Source: Domibacillus robiginosus (GTDB lineage: Bacteria; Bacillota; Bacilli; Bacillales; Domibacillaceae). From it: a DNA stretch of 35,290 nt. The DNA lies in NCBI RefSeq assembly GCF_000966195.1, contig NZ_LAHL01000017.1, forward strand, positions 1 to 35,290, in the 5' to 3' direction. The notes below the pieces were generated by a model, which did not search any database, had not been told where the DNA came from, and was given only the letters and a program-made list of their open reading frames with translations. Shown here in pieces: positions 22,873 to 31,283 of this stretch. The position numbers and the translations under genes are program-made. The stretch's first letter is position 1; each line of letters starts with the position of its first letter.

Positions 22873-23835
22873 ATGAAAAAGTGGATCGGATTGCTGTTGA
22901 TGGTGCTTCTTTTGTCTGCGTGCGGATCACCGTCACAGGAGGATGTAGTAAAGGAAATTTCAGACAAAGCAAGAAATGCCGCCGGTTATAAAGCGAAAGC
23001 CATTTTAGAAGTGCAGGCAGGAGAAGAAAAACAAACGTACAATGTGGATATTTGGAATCAGCGTCATAAAAATTACCGTGTTCATCTTTCATCAGTCACC
23101 AACAAGCATAGTCAGACCATTGTGAAAAACAAATCAGGTATTTATGTAATGACGCCATCACTTGGAAAAAGCTTTCGGTATGAAAACAATTGGCCTGAAA
23201 ACAGCAGCCAGTCCTACCTGTTCGAATCTTTAGCTGCGGATATCCAGGCAGATGGGGAAGCGACTTTTAAAGAAACAAAGGATTATTACATTTTTCAGAC
23301 AAAAACGCGCTATACAAATAGTCAAATGCTTCCGAAGCAGGAAATTTCCTTTCACAAAAAGAACTTTACCCCGGCACTTGTAAAAGTAATGGATACAAAG
23401 GGGAAAGTAGTCATCTCGGTTGTATTTAAAAAGATGGAGTTAAAGCCGAAGTTTGCAAAAGATGATTTTAGCGAAAAGAAAGCAGCTGCCAAAGAAACAG
23501 CGGGCGCGTCGCCTTCAGAATTTACGATTCATTACCCAACAGAGACAGTGGGGGCAGAGCTGGCAGATGAAACTCAAATCGATAATCGTGTTATTTTAAC
23601 CTATGAGGGCAGTAAGCCGTTCACACTGATTGAACAGCCTGCTGTCGGCAGTGAGGAAGGGATTGCTCGTGCTTCCGGTGATTTGGCTGACATGGGCTTT
23701 GCTGCCGGAGAAGCAGAAGATGGCTCGCTTCATTGGGTTTACAATGGCGTAGAATTTATGCTGGCATCCGAAAAATTGTCCGAGGGCGAAATGGCACGCA
23801 TTGCCGCTTCTATTACGCCAGAATCAGTAAAATAA
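22873..23835 (+). CDS. LolA-like lipoprotein, YdcC family
   Basis: A 320-aa lipoprotein. The signal peptide MKKWIGLLLMVLLLSACG has lipobox LSAC, so Cys17 would carry the lipid. Residues about 25-210 match the LolA/RseB-like beta fold (AAGYKAKAILEVQAGEEKQ, then YRVHL and SQTIVKNKSGIYVMTP). The last 90 residues (PTETVGAEL and onwards to ELSEGEMARI-like helix) resemble DUF4367. The order acpS, this gene, alr equals B. subtilis ydcB-ydcC-alr. The role is unknown; LolA-like folds bind lipids or lipoproteins, and sporulation or envelope functions have been proposed. The ribosome binding site is GGAAGGGG, at good distance. Confidence 0.85.
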   Translation: MKKWIGLLLMVLLLSACGSPSQEDVVKEISDKARNAAGYKAKAILEVQAGEEKQTYNVDIWNQRHKNYRVHLSSVTNKHSQTIVKNKSGIYVMTPSLGKSFRYENNWPENSSQSYLFESLAADIQADGEATFKETKDYYIFQTKTRYTNSQMLPKQEISFHKKNFTPALVKVMDTKGKVVISVVFKKMELKPKFAKDDFSEKKAAAKETAGASPSEFTIHYPTETVGAELADETQIDNRVILTYEGSKPFTLIEQPAVGSEEGIARASGDLADMGFAAGEAEDGSLHWVYNGVEFMLASEKLSEGEMARIAASITPESVK

Positions 23836-23839
23836 GTAA

Positions 23840-23870
23840 CAGCGGTGCAGTTTACCGCTGCTTTTTTTTT
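23840..23870 (+). terminator. Terminator after the YdcC-like gene
   Basis: The stem CAGCGGT / ACCGCTG has a 7-base loop and a run of nine T, five bases after the stop codon. Confidence 0.88.
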
Positions 23871-23877
23871 GTTTAAA

Positions 23878-24066
23878 ATAAGAAATGCGTAAGGATCCCG
23901 TTTAGCGCTGTATGGTCTGGAGCACTCCGAGGAAGATAAAGGAAACAAGAAGAGCGTCAGCGAATCGATGTTGACTTATCGCGAGGAGGAGGGCGAAGAA
24001 CAGAAAGCGGTGGGATACTGAAGCTGGACAATAAGAAATGTGTAAGGATCCCGTTTAGCGCTGTAT
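23878..24066. repeat. Intergenic element with duplicated 36-bp ends
   Basis: The 36-bp segments 23878-23913 and 24031-24066 are direct repeats with one mismatch (GCGT against GTGT); both contain AAGGATCCCGTTTAGCGCTG. The 117 bases between them are purine-rich with GGAGGAGGGCGAAGAACAG and the small palindrome CGAT...ATCG around GTTGACTT. There is no reading frame with a ribosome binding site. From memory, similar purine-rich segments recur between genes of other Bacillaceae, so this may be a dispersed repeat copy. The rest of the gap up to alr (24067-24279) holds only a weak promoter candidate, TTGGGA, 17 bases, TAAAAA (24084-24112). Confidence 0.6.
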
Positions 24067-24279
24067 CGCCTGGCGCTTTCTAATTGGGACAAGAAAAATC
24101 CAAGGCTAAAAATAAAGAGGCTTTCCTCAACATCTGTGCTGCTTTTATTCTACAAGGTTTAATGAATTACAAGGATCACGGTGAGAATACGGGAAGCTAG
24201 ACGGCATCGCATAAGAGTACGTATAGGTAACAGCTGGAGAAAATAAGAAAGCAAAACAACAAACTAGGAAGTGACATTA

Positions 24280-25419
24280 ATGGAATTCTACCGCGACACC
24301 TGGGCAGAAATTAATTTAGATGCAATAAAATGGAATGTTGAAAAAACATTAGAACAGCTTGATTCTTCTGTGTTTCTTTATGCAGTTGTAAAAGCGAATG
24401 CATATGGGCATGGCGATGTACAAATTGCCCGGGCAGCTATTCGAGCCGGTGCAAAAGGACTGGCAGTCGCTTTTTTAGATGAAGCGTTGAAGCTCAGAGC
24501 AGCAGGAATTAAAGTGCCGATTCTCGTGTTAGGGGCAAGCCGTCCAGAAGACGCTCACTTGGCAGCAGCAGGGCGGATTTCGCTGACTGTTCATAATGAG
24601 GAGTGGCTGGAAAGAGCTGCTGTTCATAAAGGACAGCTATTGAATATACATATAAAGTGCGATACAGGAATGGGCCGGATTGGCTTTAAAACGGAGGCAG
24701 AGCTTTTACAGGCAGTTAGCCGAATCGAAAAATCAGATCGGTTGTTTTTAGAAGGAATTTTCACCCACTTCGCAACGGCTGATGAAGAAGAAACAAGTTA
24801 CATGGAAGAGCAGCTCGCGCGCTTTCATCAGCTTTTAACTGTATTAACGGAGAAGCCGCCTTATATTCATTGCTCGAACAGTGCGGCTACACTTCGGTTT
24901 AAAGCAGCAGGTTTTAATGCAGTCCGTCTTGGGATTGCGATGTATGGCTTAACGCCTTCAACTGAAATATCCCCCTTGCTGCCATTCCCCCTTAAACCAG
25001 CTTTTGCATTGAAGTCAAAGCTCGTGCATGTAAAAAAACTTGAACCGGGCGAAAAAGTAAGCTATGGAGCCACATATGAAGCGTCTGGTCATGAATGGAT
25101 CGGTACACTTCCAATTGGCTATGCAGACGGCTGGATACGTAAATTAAGTGGGCAGGATGTGTTAATCGACGGTCTGCGGATGCCGATTGTAGGCAGAATT
25201 TGTATGGATCAATGTATGGTGCGTCTTCCAAAGGAATATAAAACTGGAACATTGGTAACACTCATTGGACAGCAGCAAAATGAAAAAATTTCAATGGAAG
25301 AAATTGCTGCAAAAAGAGAAACCATTAATTACGAAATTCCATGTGTGATTACCACCCGTGTACCAAGAGTGTATATGGAAAACGGAAAAAAAGTATCTGT
25401 AGCCAATTCACTGTTGTAA
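24280..25419 (+). CDS. alr: Alanine racemase
   Basis: A 379-aa fold-type III PLP enzyme that makes D-alanine for peptidoglycan. The PLP lysine is Lys38 in YAVVKANAYGHG, and the second catalytic base is Tyr262 in KVSYGATY. Also seen are CDTGMGRIGF (about residues 127-136), FTHFATAD, HCSNSAAT (about 201-208) and the C-terminal VGRICMDQCMV near 306-316. The ATG chosen lies 8-9 bases after AGGAAG; a GTG at 24271 overlaps that site. It supplies substrate for Ddl and MurF encoded about 6 kb upstream. It is separated from the lipoprotein gene by a terminator and a repeat element, so it probably has its own promoter. Confidence 0.95.
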   Translation: MEFYRDTWAEINLDAIKWNVEKTLEQLDSSVFLYAVVKANAYGHGDVQIARAAIRAGAKGLAVAFLDEALKLRAAGIKVPILVLGASRPEDAHLAAAGRISLTVHNEEWLERAAVHKGQLLNIHIKCDTGMGRIGFKTEAELLQAVSRIEKSDRLFLEGIFTHFATADEEETSYMEEQLARFHQLLTVLTEKPPYIHCSNSAATLRFKAAGFNAVRLGIAMYGLTPSTEISPLLPFPLKPAFALKSKLVHVKKLEPGEKVSYGATYEASGHEWIGTLPIGYADGWIRKLSGQDVLIDGLRMPIVGRICMDQCMVRLPKEYKTGTLVTLIGQQQNEKISMEEIAAKRETINYEIPCVITTRVPRVYMENGKKVSVANSLL

Positions 25420-25469
25420 TAGATCTCACTGTCAAAGGTCCTGTTGTGTAACATTTTTTGAAAATGCCC

Positions 25470-25498
25470 TTCCAAACCCTTTCAGTGAATGGTATGAT
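25470..25498 (+). promoter_or_regulatory. Promoter candidate of ndoAI-ndoA
   Basis: TTCCAA, 17 bases, TATGAT with a TGG extension directly before the -10. The -35 is weak; the distance to the TTG start is about 55 bases. Confidence 0.4.
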
Positions 25499-25554
25499 AA
25501 GTGGGACAGTAATAAGCAAAGAGATGTGTGCAGTGATTGGTGGAGGTGTAGTTC

Positions 25555-25836
25555 TTGTCTGAATCCGGTACGACAACAGATGTGTTAGTAAACTTGCCAA
25601 AGCAGTTTGTAAATGAACTTGACTGTTTTGCGGAACAGGAAGAAATTAGCCGCAGTGAATTCATTTACCGCGCAACAAAAATGTATTTACGCGAGCGAAA
25701 AAAACGTCATATTCAAGAATCGATGCGGCGTGGTTATATGGAAATGGCCAAAATCAACCTTGCTATTGCATCAGAAGCGATGCAGGCCGAATTTGAGGCA
25801 GGAAACACAGTCGAACGTTTAGTAAGTGGAGGATAA
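25555..25836 (+). CDS. ndoAI: Antitoxin NdoAI (EndoAI, MazE-type)
   Basis: A 93-aa ribbon-helix-helix antitoxin that neutralises NdoA and represses the operon. The N-terminal strand-helix-helix is [39 protein letters not shown] (about residues 5-43), and the C-terminal tail [15 protein letters not shown] is the part that wraps the toxin. The TTG start stands 8 bases after GGTGGAGG. The stop is five bases before the toxin's GTG, the usual antitoxin-first order. B. subtilis has the same pair between alr and rsbR. Confidence 0.93.
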   Translation: MSESGTTTDVLVNLPKQFVNELDCFAEQEEISRSEFIYRATKMYLRERKKRHIQESMRRGYMEMAKINLAIASEAMQAEFEAGNTVERLVSGG

Positions 25837-25841
25837 ACCGT

Positions 25842-26192
25842 GTGATCGTAAAACGTGGTGACGTATATTTTGCAGACCTGTCCCCTGTTGTCGGCTCCGA
25901 ACAAGGCGGCGTCCGGCCTGTTCTTGTCGTTCAAAACGACATCGGGAATCGGTTCAGTCCCACTATTATCGTCGCAGCCATTACAGCTCAGATCCAAAAA
26001 GCCAAACTGCCGACGCATGTGGAAATTAATGCGGAGCGGTATGGATTTGAAAGAGACTCCGTTATTTTACTCGAACAGATTCGAACCATCGACAAACAGC
26101 GGCTTACAGATAAGATCACGCAGCTTGACGACGGAATGATGGAGAAAGTGGACGATGCTTTGCAAATCAGTTTGGGTCTTATACAATTTTAA
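25842..26192 (+). CDS. ndoA: mRNA interferase NdoA (EndoA, MazF family)
   Basis: A 116-aa PemK/MazF-type ribonuclease cutting single-stranded mRNA at short U-rich sites (UACAU in B. subtilis). Seen are [27 protein letters not shown] (residues 2-28, the conserved [10 protein letters not shown] and EQGGxRPVLV), [19 protein letters not shown] (about 44-62) and [16 protein letters not shown] (about 73-88) with the catalytic Arg near 25 and Thr near 48. The GTG start follows GTGGAGG of the antitoxin's last codons, so translation is coupled. A terminator follows. Confidence 0.95.
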   Translation: MIVKRGDVYFADLSPVVGSEQGGVRPVLVVQNDIGNRFSPTIIVAAITAQIQKAKLPTHVEINAERYGFERDSVILLEQIRTIDKQRLTDKITQLDDGMMEKVDDALQISLGLIQF

Positions 26193-26194
26193 TG

Positions 26195-26229
26195 AAGCAC
26201 CTCTCGTTTAAACGGAGGTGCTTTTTTCT
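26195..26229 (+). terminator. Terminator of ndoAI-ndoA
   Basis: The stem AAGCACCTC / GAGGTGCTT with the inner palindrome CGTTTAAACG is followed by T6. The gap to rsbR (26230-26362) contains a good -10, TATAAT at 26291-26296, with no clear -35; it may be the vegetative promoter of the rsb operon. Confidence 0.9.
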
Positions 26230-26362
26230 TTAAACCATAATTTTTCACGGCTGTCAGATGATACGGCTTTTTAATTATCCCAATAACCTTTATAATAAAA
26301 ATAATGAACGTTTTTGACGAAAACCGCAGATTTGGAGCGGAACGATGATTGGAGAGAACTGA

Positions 26363-27190
26363 ATGAGGAAAAAGATTTTTCAATACGTACAATCTCATAA
26401 CGATGACATATTAAATGAGTGGATTGAATTAATGCGTGTGGAAGCAGATGAACGTGCTGTTCAAGCTATGTCGGACCACATGTTTGTGAAAACAAGCTCA
26501 GAATTTATCCAACTCGTTATGTCGAACTTTTCAGATTCGGAAGAAAAATTTCAAGAACGTGCTGTCGATTTCTCAGAAAAAATTGTTCGTCTTGGATGGC
26601 CTTTGGCCATGATTACGGACGGACTTCGTGTTTTTAGCAAGATTGTTGAAAAGGGCATGAAGGAATCAGGTGAAATCACTCTCGAGGATTATATCGAATT
26701 TACAACGGAGATAAATAGCTGGATTTTCCCGATGTATAAAACAATCACGGAAGCGTATACCACGTCATGGGAACGAACTGTTTCTCTTCAAAAAATAGCC
26801 CTTCAGGAACTATCTGCCCCGCTGATTCCGGTTTTTGAAAAAATTTCTGTCATGCCGCTTGTTGGCACAATTGATACAGAACGGGCGAAACAAATTATGG
26901 AAAATCTGCTTGAAGGGGTCGTCAGTCATCGAGCGGAAGTAGTGCTGATTGATATTACCGGTGTGCCGGTTGTAGATACAATGGTAGCCCATCATATTAT
27001 TCAAGCGGCGGAAGCTGTCCGTCTTGTAGGCGCAAAGTGCACAATTGTCGGCATCCGTCCAGAAATTGCCCAAACGATTGTTAATCTAGGCATTAACCTG
27101 GAGGATGTTACAACAACAAGCACAATGAAAAAAGGCGTAGAGCAGGCACTTGCGGCCACGTCAAGACAAATTGTGGAGGTACAAGAATGA
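26363..27190 (+). CDS. rsbR: Stressosome protein RsbR
   Basis: A 275-aa stressosome scaffold and sensor. The N-terminal half is a non-haem globin-like domain (residues 1-135), and the C-terminal STAS domain spans about 155-265. The RsbT phosphorylation sites correspond to Thr172 (GTIDTERAK) and Thr206 (VVDTMVAHH), one residue above the B. subtilis numbering 171 and 205, so both are kept. It sets the threshold for releasing RsbT after environmental stress. It is the first gene of the sigma-B operon. Its TGA overlaps the ATG of rsbS in an ATGA junction. Confidence 0.95.
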   Translation: MRKKIFQYVQSHNDDILNEWIELMRVEADERAVQAMSDHMFVKTSSEFIQLVMSNFSDSEEKFQERAVDFSEKIVRLGWPLAMITDGLRVFSKIVEKGMKESGEITLEDYIEFTTEINSWIFPMYKTITEAYTTSWERTVSLQKIALQELSAPLIPVFEKISVMPLVGTIDTERAKQIMENLLEGVVSHRAEVVLIDITGVPVVDTMVAHHIIQAAEAVRLVGAKCTIVGIRPEIAQTIVNLGINLEDVTTTSTMKKGVEQALAATSRQIVEVQE

Positions 27191-27549
27191 ATATGAGAAT
27201 CCCGATTTTAAAGCTGCATGATTGTTTACTCATTTCGATCCAATGGGAGCTAGATGACCAGACAGCTTTGCAATTTCAAGAAGACCTTCTTCATAAAATT
27301 CATGAAACGAGTGCCAGAGGAGTTGTCATTGATTTCACATCCATCGATTTCATTGATTCATTCATTGCAAAAGTGCTAGGCGATGTAATCAGTATGTCCA
27401 AGCTAATGGGCGCTAAAGTAGTGATCACAGGCATTCAGCCCGCTGTTGCGATTACATTGATTGAACTTGGTATTCGCCTAGAGGAAGTGATGACCGCACT
27501 GGATCTCGAAAAAGGTTTGGAGAAACTTCAACGGGAACTGGGGGACTGA
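27187..27549 (+). CDS. rsbS: Stressosome antagonist RsbS
   Basis: A 120-aa single STAS domain protein that with RsbR forms the 1.8 MDa stressosome and holds RsbT. The phosphorylatable serine is Ser58 in DFIDSFIAK, matching Ser59 of B. subtilis. The start overlaps the rsbR stop by four bases, and rsbT begins one base after its own stop, so the three are translationally coupled. Confidence 0.95.
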   Translation: MNMRIPILKLHDCLLISIQWELDDQTALQFQEDLLHKIHETSARGVVIDFTSIDFIDSFIAKVLGDVISMSKLMGAKVVITGIQPAVAITLIELGIRLEEVMTALDLEKGLEKLQRELGD

Positions 27550-27550
27550 C

Positions 27551-27949
27551 ATGATGGACTCTAGTGTGAAAATTATAAATGAATGGGATATCGTAGCGGC
27601 GAGACAGCTCGGCCGAAATGTAGCGAAAGAGCTTGGTTTCGGTACCGTTGATCAGGCTCGTATAACGACTGCGATCAGTGAACTGGCCCGTAACATCTAC
27701 TTGTATGCAGGTCAGGGAGAAATAACAATAGAAAAAGTAGAGAATGGAGCAAAAAAAGGAATGACCATTGTTTCTCGTGATGAAGGACCGGGTATCCCGG
27801 ATCTTCGAAAAGTCATGGAGGACGGTTTTTCAACTTCGGGTGGACTTGGAGCTGGACTTCCGGGTGTAAAAAGGCTGATGGATGAGTTTTCAATTGAATC
27901 TACACCAGGAGAAGGTACGCTTATTCAGTCGGTGAAGTGGCTCCGTTAG
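27551..27949 (+). CDS. rsbT: Serine kinase RsbT
   Basis: A 132-aa GHKL-type switch kinase. On stress it phosphorylates RsbR and RsbS, leaves the stressosome and activates RsbU. The ATP fold is complete: the N box ISELARNIYLYA (Asn about residue 49), DEGPGIPD (about 77-84) and SGGLGAGLPGVKRLMD (about 94-109). The ATG used is the first of two adjacent ones, so the start could be one codon later. The next gene starts 10 bases after its stop. Confidence 0.95.
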   Translation: MMDSSVKIINEWDIVAARQLGRNVAKELGFGTVDQARITTAISELARNIYLYAGQGEITIEKVENGAKKGMTIVSRDEGPGIPDLRKVMEDGFSTSGGLGAGLPGVKRLMDEFSIESTPGEGTLIQSVKWLR

Positions 27950-27959
27950 GAGGACAAGG

Positions 27960-28970
27960 ATGAATTTCAGAGATACGATGCTCGATGAATACAAAGAAAT
28001 ATTAAAGACGTATATTAATGACCAAACTGAACAGGCTTTATACATGAGCCAAAAATTCAGCCGAAAGTCAATCGAGTATAAAATATCGCCGGAAGAAATG
28101 ATCAGTCTTCATAAAACATCCATTATGGAGCTGGAGCCGGAACTTTCGGAATCACTTCTTTTGTCACTCGATATTTTACTTGAAGTAATGATGAGCTATG
28201 GCTTAGCGTATCGTGAACATCAAAGTCTGCGCACGATCCAGCGAGAACTGATCAATGAGATTGAAGTGGCCGCGAGCATGCAGCAGACACTTCTTGGCAC
28301 GCAGATTCCCCGCATTCCTTCTATGGACATCGGGGCAATCAGTGTGCCAGCCAAGCAAATGAGCGGGGATTATTATCATTTTGTGTCGCACGAAAATGGC
28401 GCCATTAGTGTCGCCATTGCTGATATTATTGGCAAAGGAATCCCGGCGGCCCTCTGTATGTCAATGATTAAGTATTCAATGGACAGTATGCCGGAAGACA
28501 GCCAGGCTCCAGGTGACGTGCTTGAGCGGCTGAATCGTGTGGTAGAACAAAATGTGGACCCAACAATGTTTATTACGATGTTCAGCGGCTTGTATAATCC
28601 GGAAACACATATTTTTTCTTATTCCTCTGCCGGCCATGAACCAGGCTTTTTTTATCATGCAGATACAGGAGTATTTGATGAGATGCAGGCAAAAGGGCTG
28701 CTTCTCGGTGTAGACAAGAAAACAAAATATAAAGAGTACGAACAGAAAGTAGAAGTTGGTGACATTATTCTGCTTATGTCAGACGGCGTAACAGAATGTC
28801 GGACCGAAGAAGGTTTTTTAGAGGTAGACACGCTAATTGGGTATATTAAAAAATACATACATCTTGATGCGCAGGATATTGCGGACAAAGTGTACAAGGA
28901 GCTGGAATATTTACAGGATTTTCAGCTTCGTGATGATTTTACGCTTATTATTTTGAAAAGAACGTCTTAA
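27960..28970 (+). CDS. rsbU: Phosphatase RsbU
   Basis: A 336-aa PP2C-type (SpoIIE-like) phosphatase that dephosphorylates RsbV after activation by RsbT. The N-terminal 85 residues form the helical RsbT-binding domain. The phosphatase domain begins near residue 115 with VPAKQMSGDYYHF (metal Asp in SGDYY) and continues with VAIADIIGKGIPAAL (about 149-163, metal Asp), SSAGHEPGFFY and LMSDGVTE (about 270-277), and ends RDDFTLIIL. The ribosome binding site is AGGAGGACAAGG. A sigma-B promoter follows the stop. Confidence 0.95.
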   Translation: MNFRDTMLDEYKEILKTYINDQTEQALYMSQKFSRKSIEYKISPEEMISLHKTSIMELEPELSESLLLSLDILLEVMMSYGLAYREHQSLRTIQRELINEIEVAASMQQTLLGTQIPRIPSMDIGAISVPAKQMSGDYYHFVSHENGAISVAIADIIGKGIPAALCMSMIKYSMDSMPEDSQAPGDVLERLNRVVEQNVDPTMFITMFSGLYNPETHIFSYSSAGHEPGFFYHADTGVFDEMQAKGLLLGVDKKTKYKEYEQKVEVGDIILLMSDGVTECRTEEGFLEVDTLIGYIKKYIHLDAQDIADKVYKELEYLQDFQLRDDFTLIILKRTS

Positions 28971-28974
28971 TAGG

Positions 28975-29000
28975 GTTTAGTCTTTATGTACTGCGGGTAT
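28975..29000 (+). promoter_or_regulatory. Sigma-B promoter of rsbV-rsbW-sigB-rsbX
   Basis: GTTTAG, 14 bases, GGGTAT. This is the sigma-B consensus with one -35 mismatch, at the site where B. subtilis has its autoregulatory sigma-B promoter, between rsbU and rsbV. It lets sigma-B raise its own operon. Confidence 0.9.
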
Positions 29001-29054
29001 AAACAGGATATTGAGTATTGAAGCGATTAATATGTTAAAGGTGGTTTATCCCAG

Positions 29055-29384
29055 ATGAATATTTCAATTGACGTACAAGAACAAGAACAACAAACAACGA
29101 TTACACTTGCAGGTGAAATTGATGCCTACACGGCACCTAAATTGCGTGAAACGGCATTTCCTTATACAGAAAAAAAAGAAGCCAACCTTGTCGTTGACTT
29201 GTCTGGCGTAACCTATATGGATAGTACAGGCCTAGGCGTTTTCGTCGGCCTTTTCAAAAGCTTAAATGCGAATGACGGAACCATGCAGTTAGTGGGTTTA
29301 TCTGATCGCTTAAAGCGTCTCTTCGATATTACAGGCCTTGCGGACATCATGAACATTAATTCTGGATCAGAAGGTGGCGTGTAA
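29055..29384 (+). CDS. rsbV: Anti-anti-sigma factor RsbV
   Basis: A 109-aa STAS protein. In its unphosphorylated form it binds RsbW and frees sigma-B. The RsbW target is Ser57 in TYMDSTGLGVF (Ser56 in B. subtilis). The strand-helix order NISIDVQEQEQQTTITLAGEIDAYTAP fits the family. The ribosome binding site is AAAGGTGG. The gene ends two bases before the ATG of rsbW. Confidence 0.95.
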   Translation: MNISIDVQEQEQQTTITLAGEIDAYTAPKLRETAFPYTEKKEANLVVDLSGVTYMDSTGLGVFVGLFKSLNANDGTMQLVGLSDRLKRLFDITGLADIMNINSGSEGGV

Positions 29385-29386
29385 GA

Positions 29387-29851
29387 ATGACGTATGCTGA
29401 TTATGTAGAAATGAAGATCCCGGCTAAGCCAGAATTTGTTGGTATTACAAGACTAACGCTTTCTGGTATTGCCAGTCGGATGGGTTTTTCCTACGATACC
29501 ATTGAAGATTTAAAAATTGCTACAAGCGAAGCAATTACAAATGCCGTTCAGCATGCTTATAAGGGTGAAGAAGGGGAAGTGCTGATTGGCTTTCGCCTTT
29601 ATGAGGACCATTTAGAAGTAGTTGTTTCGGATAGTGGAAACAGCTTTAACTTTAAGGAAACAAAAGAGGCACTAGGGCCCTATACAGAAAAGTCAGTTGA
29701 ATTCCTTCGTGAAGGAGGGCTGGGGCTTTATTTGATCGAAACACTGATGGATGAAGTGAAAGTACACCAAAATGAAGGGATTACTTTGTTTATGACAAAG
29801 TATCTCGAAGGAGAGCAGGTGGAGAGGGATGCAGAAACCATCTCGACCTAA
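29387..29851 (+). CDS. rsbW: Anti-sigma factor and kinase RsbW
   Basis: A 154-aa GHKL kinase that binds sigma-B and phosphorylates RsbV. The ATP pocket shows SEAITNAVQHAY (Asn about residue 48), VVSDSGNSFNF (about 84-94) and EGGLGLYLIETLMD (about 107-121). The last 23 bases overlap sigB, so anti-sigma and sigma factor are made in step. Confidence 0.95.
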   Translation: MTYADYVEMKIPAKPEFVGITRLTLSGIASRMGFSYDTIEDLKIATSEAITNAVQHAYKGEEGEVLIGFRLYEDHLEVVVSDSGNSFNFKETKEALGPYTEKSVEFLREGGLGLYLIETLMDEVKVHQNEGITLFMTKYLEGEQVERDAETIST

Positions 29852-30623
29852 CCAAGCTGCAAAGCTTCAAGCGATCGAATGGATCAAAGCCTTTCAGGAA
29901 AATGGAGACCGGGATGCCCAGGATAAGCTTGTAAAACATTATCATGGCTTGGTGGAGTCCATTGCCAGAAAGTATTCAAAAGGACGCTCTCACCACGAAG
30001 ATATTGTACAGGTAGGCATGATGGGTTTGTTAGGCGCAATTCGTCGATATGACGACTCTTTTGGCAAAAGCTTTGAAGCCTTTGCTATCCCTACTATCGT
30101 AGGAGAAATTAAACGGTTTTTACGCGATAAAACATGGAGTGTCCATGTGCCAAGACGTATAAAAGAATTAGGACCTAAAATCAAGTCGGCAAACGAAGAA
30201 TTAACTACTTCTCTCCAACGATCGCCTCGTGTTGATGAAATTGCCCATTATCTCGATATCTCGGAAGAAGAAGTATTAGAAGCGATGGAAATGGGAAAAA
30301 GCTATCAGGCTTTGTCAGTAGATCATTCAATTGAAGCTGATTCAGACGGAAGTACTGTAACGCTTTTGGATATTGTGGGTAATCGTGAGCAAGGGTATGA
30401 GCGAGTCGACCAGCGTCTCGTACTTGAAAAAGTTTTGTATGTTTTATCCGACCGTGAAAAACAAATTATACAATTTACGTATCTAGAAAATTTAAGCCAG
30501 AAAGATGCAGGGGACAAGCTAGGTATTTCCCAAATGCATGTTTCCAGGCTGCAAAGAAGGGCTATTAAAAAGTTGAAAGAAGCGATTCATGCTGAGGCCT
30601 ATTCAACGGAGCACCTTTCTTAA
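29829..30623 (+). CDS. sigB: RNA polymerase sigma factor SigB
   Basis: A 264-aa group 3 sigma factor for general stress genes. Region 2 runs about residues 30-100 (VESIARKYSKGRSHHEDIVQVGMMGLLGAIRRYD and FEAFAIPTIVGEIKRFLRD), region 3 about 105-190 (HVPRRIKELGPKI) and region 4 about 200-255 with the helix-turn-helix SQKDAGDKLGISQMHVSRLQRRAIKKL. The usual length in Bacillus is about 262-264. The start overlaps rsbW and has GGAGAGG. The stop TAA shares its last A with the rsbX ATG. Several candidate sigma-B promoters occur in this window (487-511, 28975-29000). Confidence 0.96.
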   Translation: MQKPSRPNQAAKLQAIEWIKAFQENGDRDAQDKLVKHYHGLVESIARKYSKGRSHHEDIVQVGMMGLLGAIRRYDDSFGKSFEAFAIPTIVGEIKRFLRDKTWSVHVPRRIKELGPKIKSANEELTTSLQRSPRVDEIAHYLDISEEEVLEAMEMGKSYQALSVDHSIEADSDGSTVTLLDIVGNREQGYERVDQRLVLEKVLYVLSDREKQIIQFTYLENLSQKDAGDKLGISQMHVSRLQRRAIKKLKEAIHAEAYSTEHLS

Positions 30624-31219
30624 TGAAGAAAGTACAAACTGAACAGTTAGAACTCATAGCAGGTACACATTCGAAGGGCGGCAATTCTTTTTGCGGAGAC
30701 ACATATTATTTTGCGCAAGATGGAGATTCGTTTGTTTGTCTGCTTGCAGATGGCCTTGGAAGCGGCCGCTACGCCTATGAATCATCACAAGCTGCAGCAG
30801 AAATTGTGGAGCGGGATTGGCAGGCAGAATCGGTCGAGGGAATGATGAATTTAATCAATATGGCTATGTTTCAAAAGCGTGGAGCAGCGGTTGCGTTGTT
30901 TAAAATTGATTTTAAGCAGCGCAAATTTGAATATACATGTGTTGGTAATATACGCTTTTACTTATATGCAAAAGATGGAAAACTCACATATCCTCTACCT
31001 GTCACCGGTTATTTGTCTGGTCGGCCGCAACGATATAGAATGGAACATTTTACGTATGAACCCGGAAGTAAATTTCTTATTCATTCGGATGGAGTAAATT
31101 TACTCAATACGAAGGAACTTATGCGTTATCGGAGTGCAGACCAGATCGCAGCGGAACTGGATACGGTAGCCATAAAATCAAATGACGATGCAACCTTTTT
31201 AATTGGAAGCCTGCTGTAA
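30623..31219 (+). CDS. rsbX: Phosphatase RsbX
   Basis: A 198-aa PP2C phosphatase that removes phosphate from RsbS and RsbR, resetting the stressosome. It has a short-form PP2C domain: SFCGDTYYFA (metal Asp), CLLADGLGSGRYAYESS (about residues 36-52), GNIRFYLY and FLIHSDGVN (about 150-158). The ATG overlaps the sigB stop. A terminator overlaps its own stop codon. Confidence 0.94.
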   Translation: MKKVQTEQLELIAGTHSKGGNSFCGDTYYFAQDGDSFVCLLADGLGSGRYAYESSQAAAEIVERDWQAESVEGMMNLINMAMFQKRGAAVALFKIDFKQRKFEYTCVGNIRFYLYAKDGKLTYPLPVTGYLSGRPQRYRMEHFTYEPGSKFLIHSDGVNLLNTKELMRYRSADQIAAELDTVAIKSNDDATFLIGSLL

Positions 31220-31234
31220 ATCAGCGGGTTTTTT
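31210..31234 (+). terminator. Terminator of the sigma-B operon
   Basis: The stem CCTGCTG / CAGCGGG (one G-U pair) has a 5-base loop and is followed by T6. The TAA of rsbX is in the loop. Confidence 0.75.
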
Positions 31235-31283
31235 CTTTTTTTGCTACAATATGAGTATTCAAGAAAGAAGCGGAGGCAAAGGT

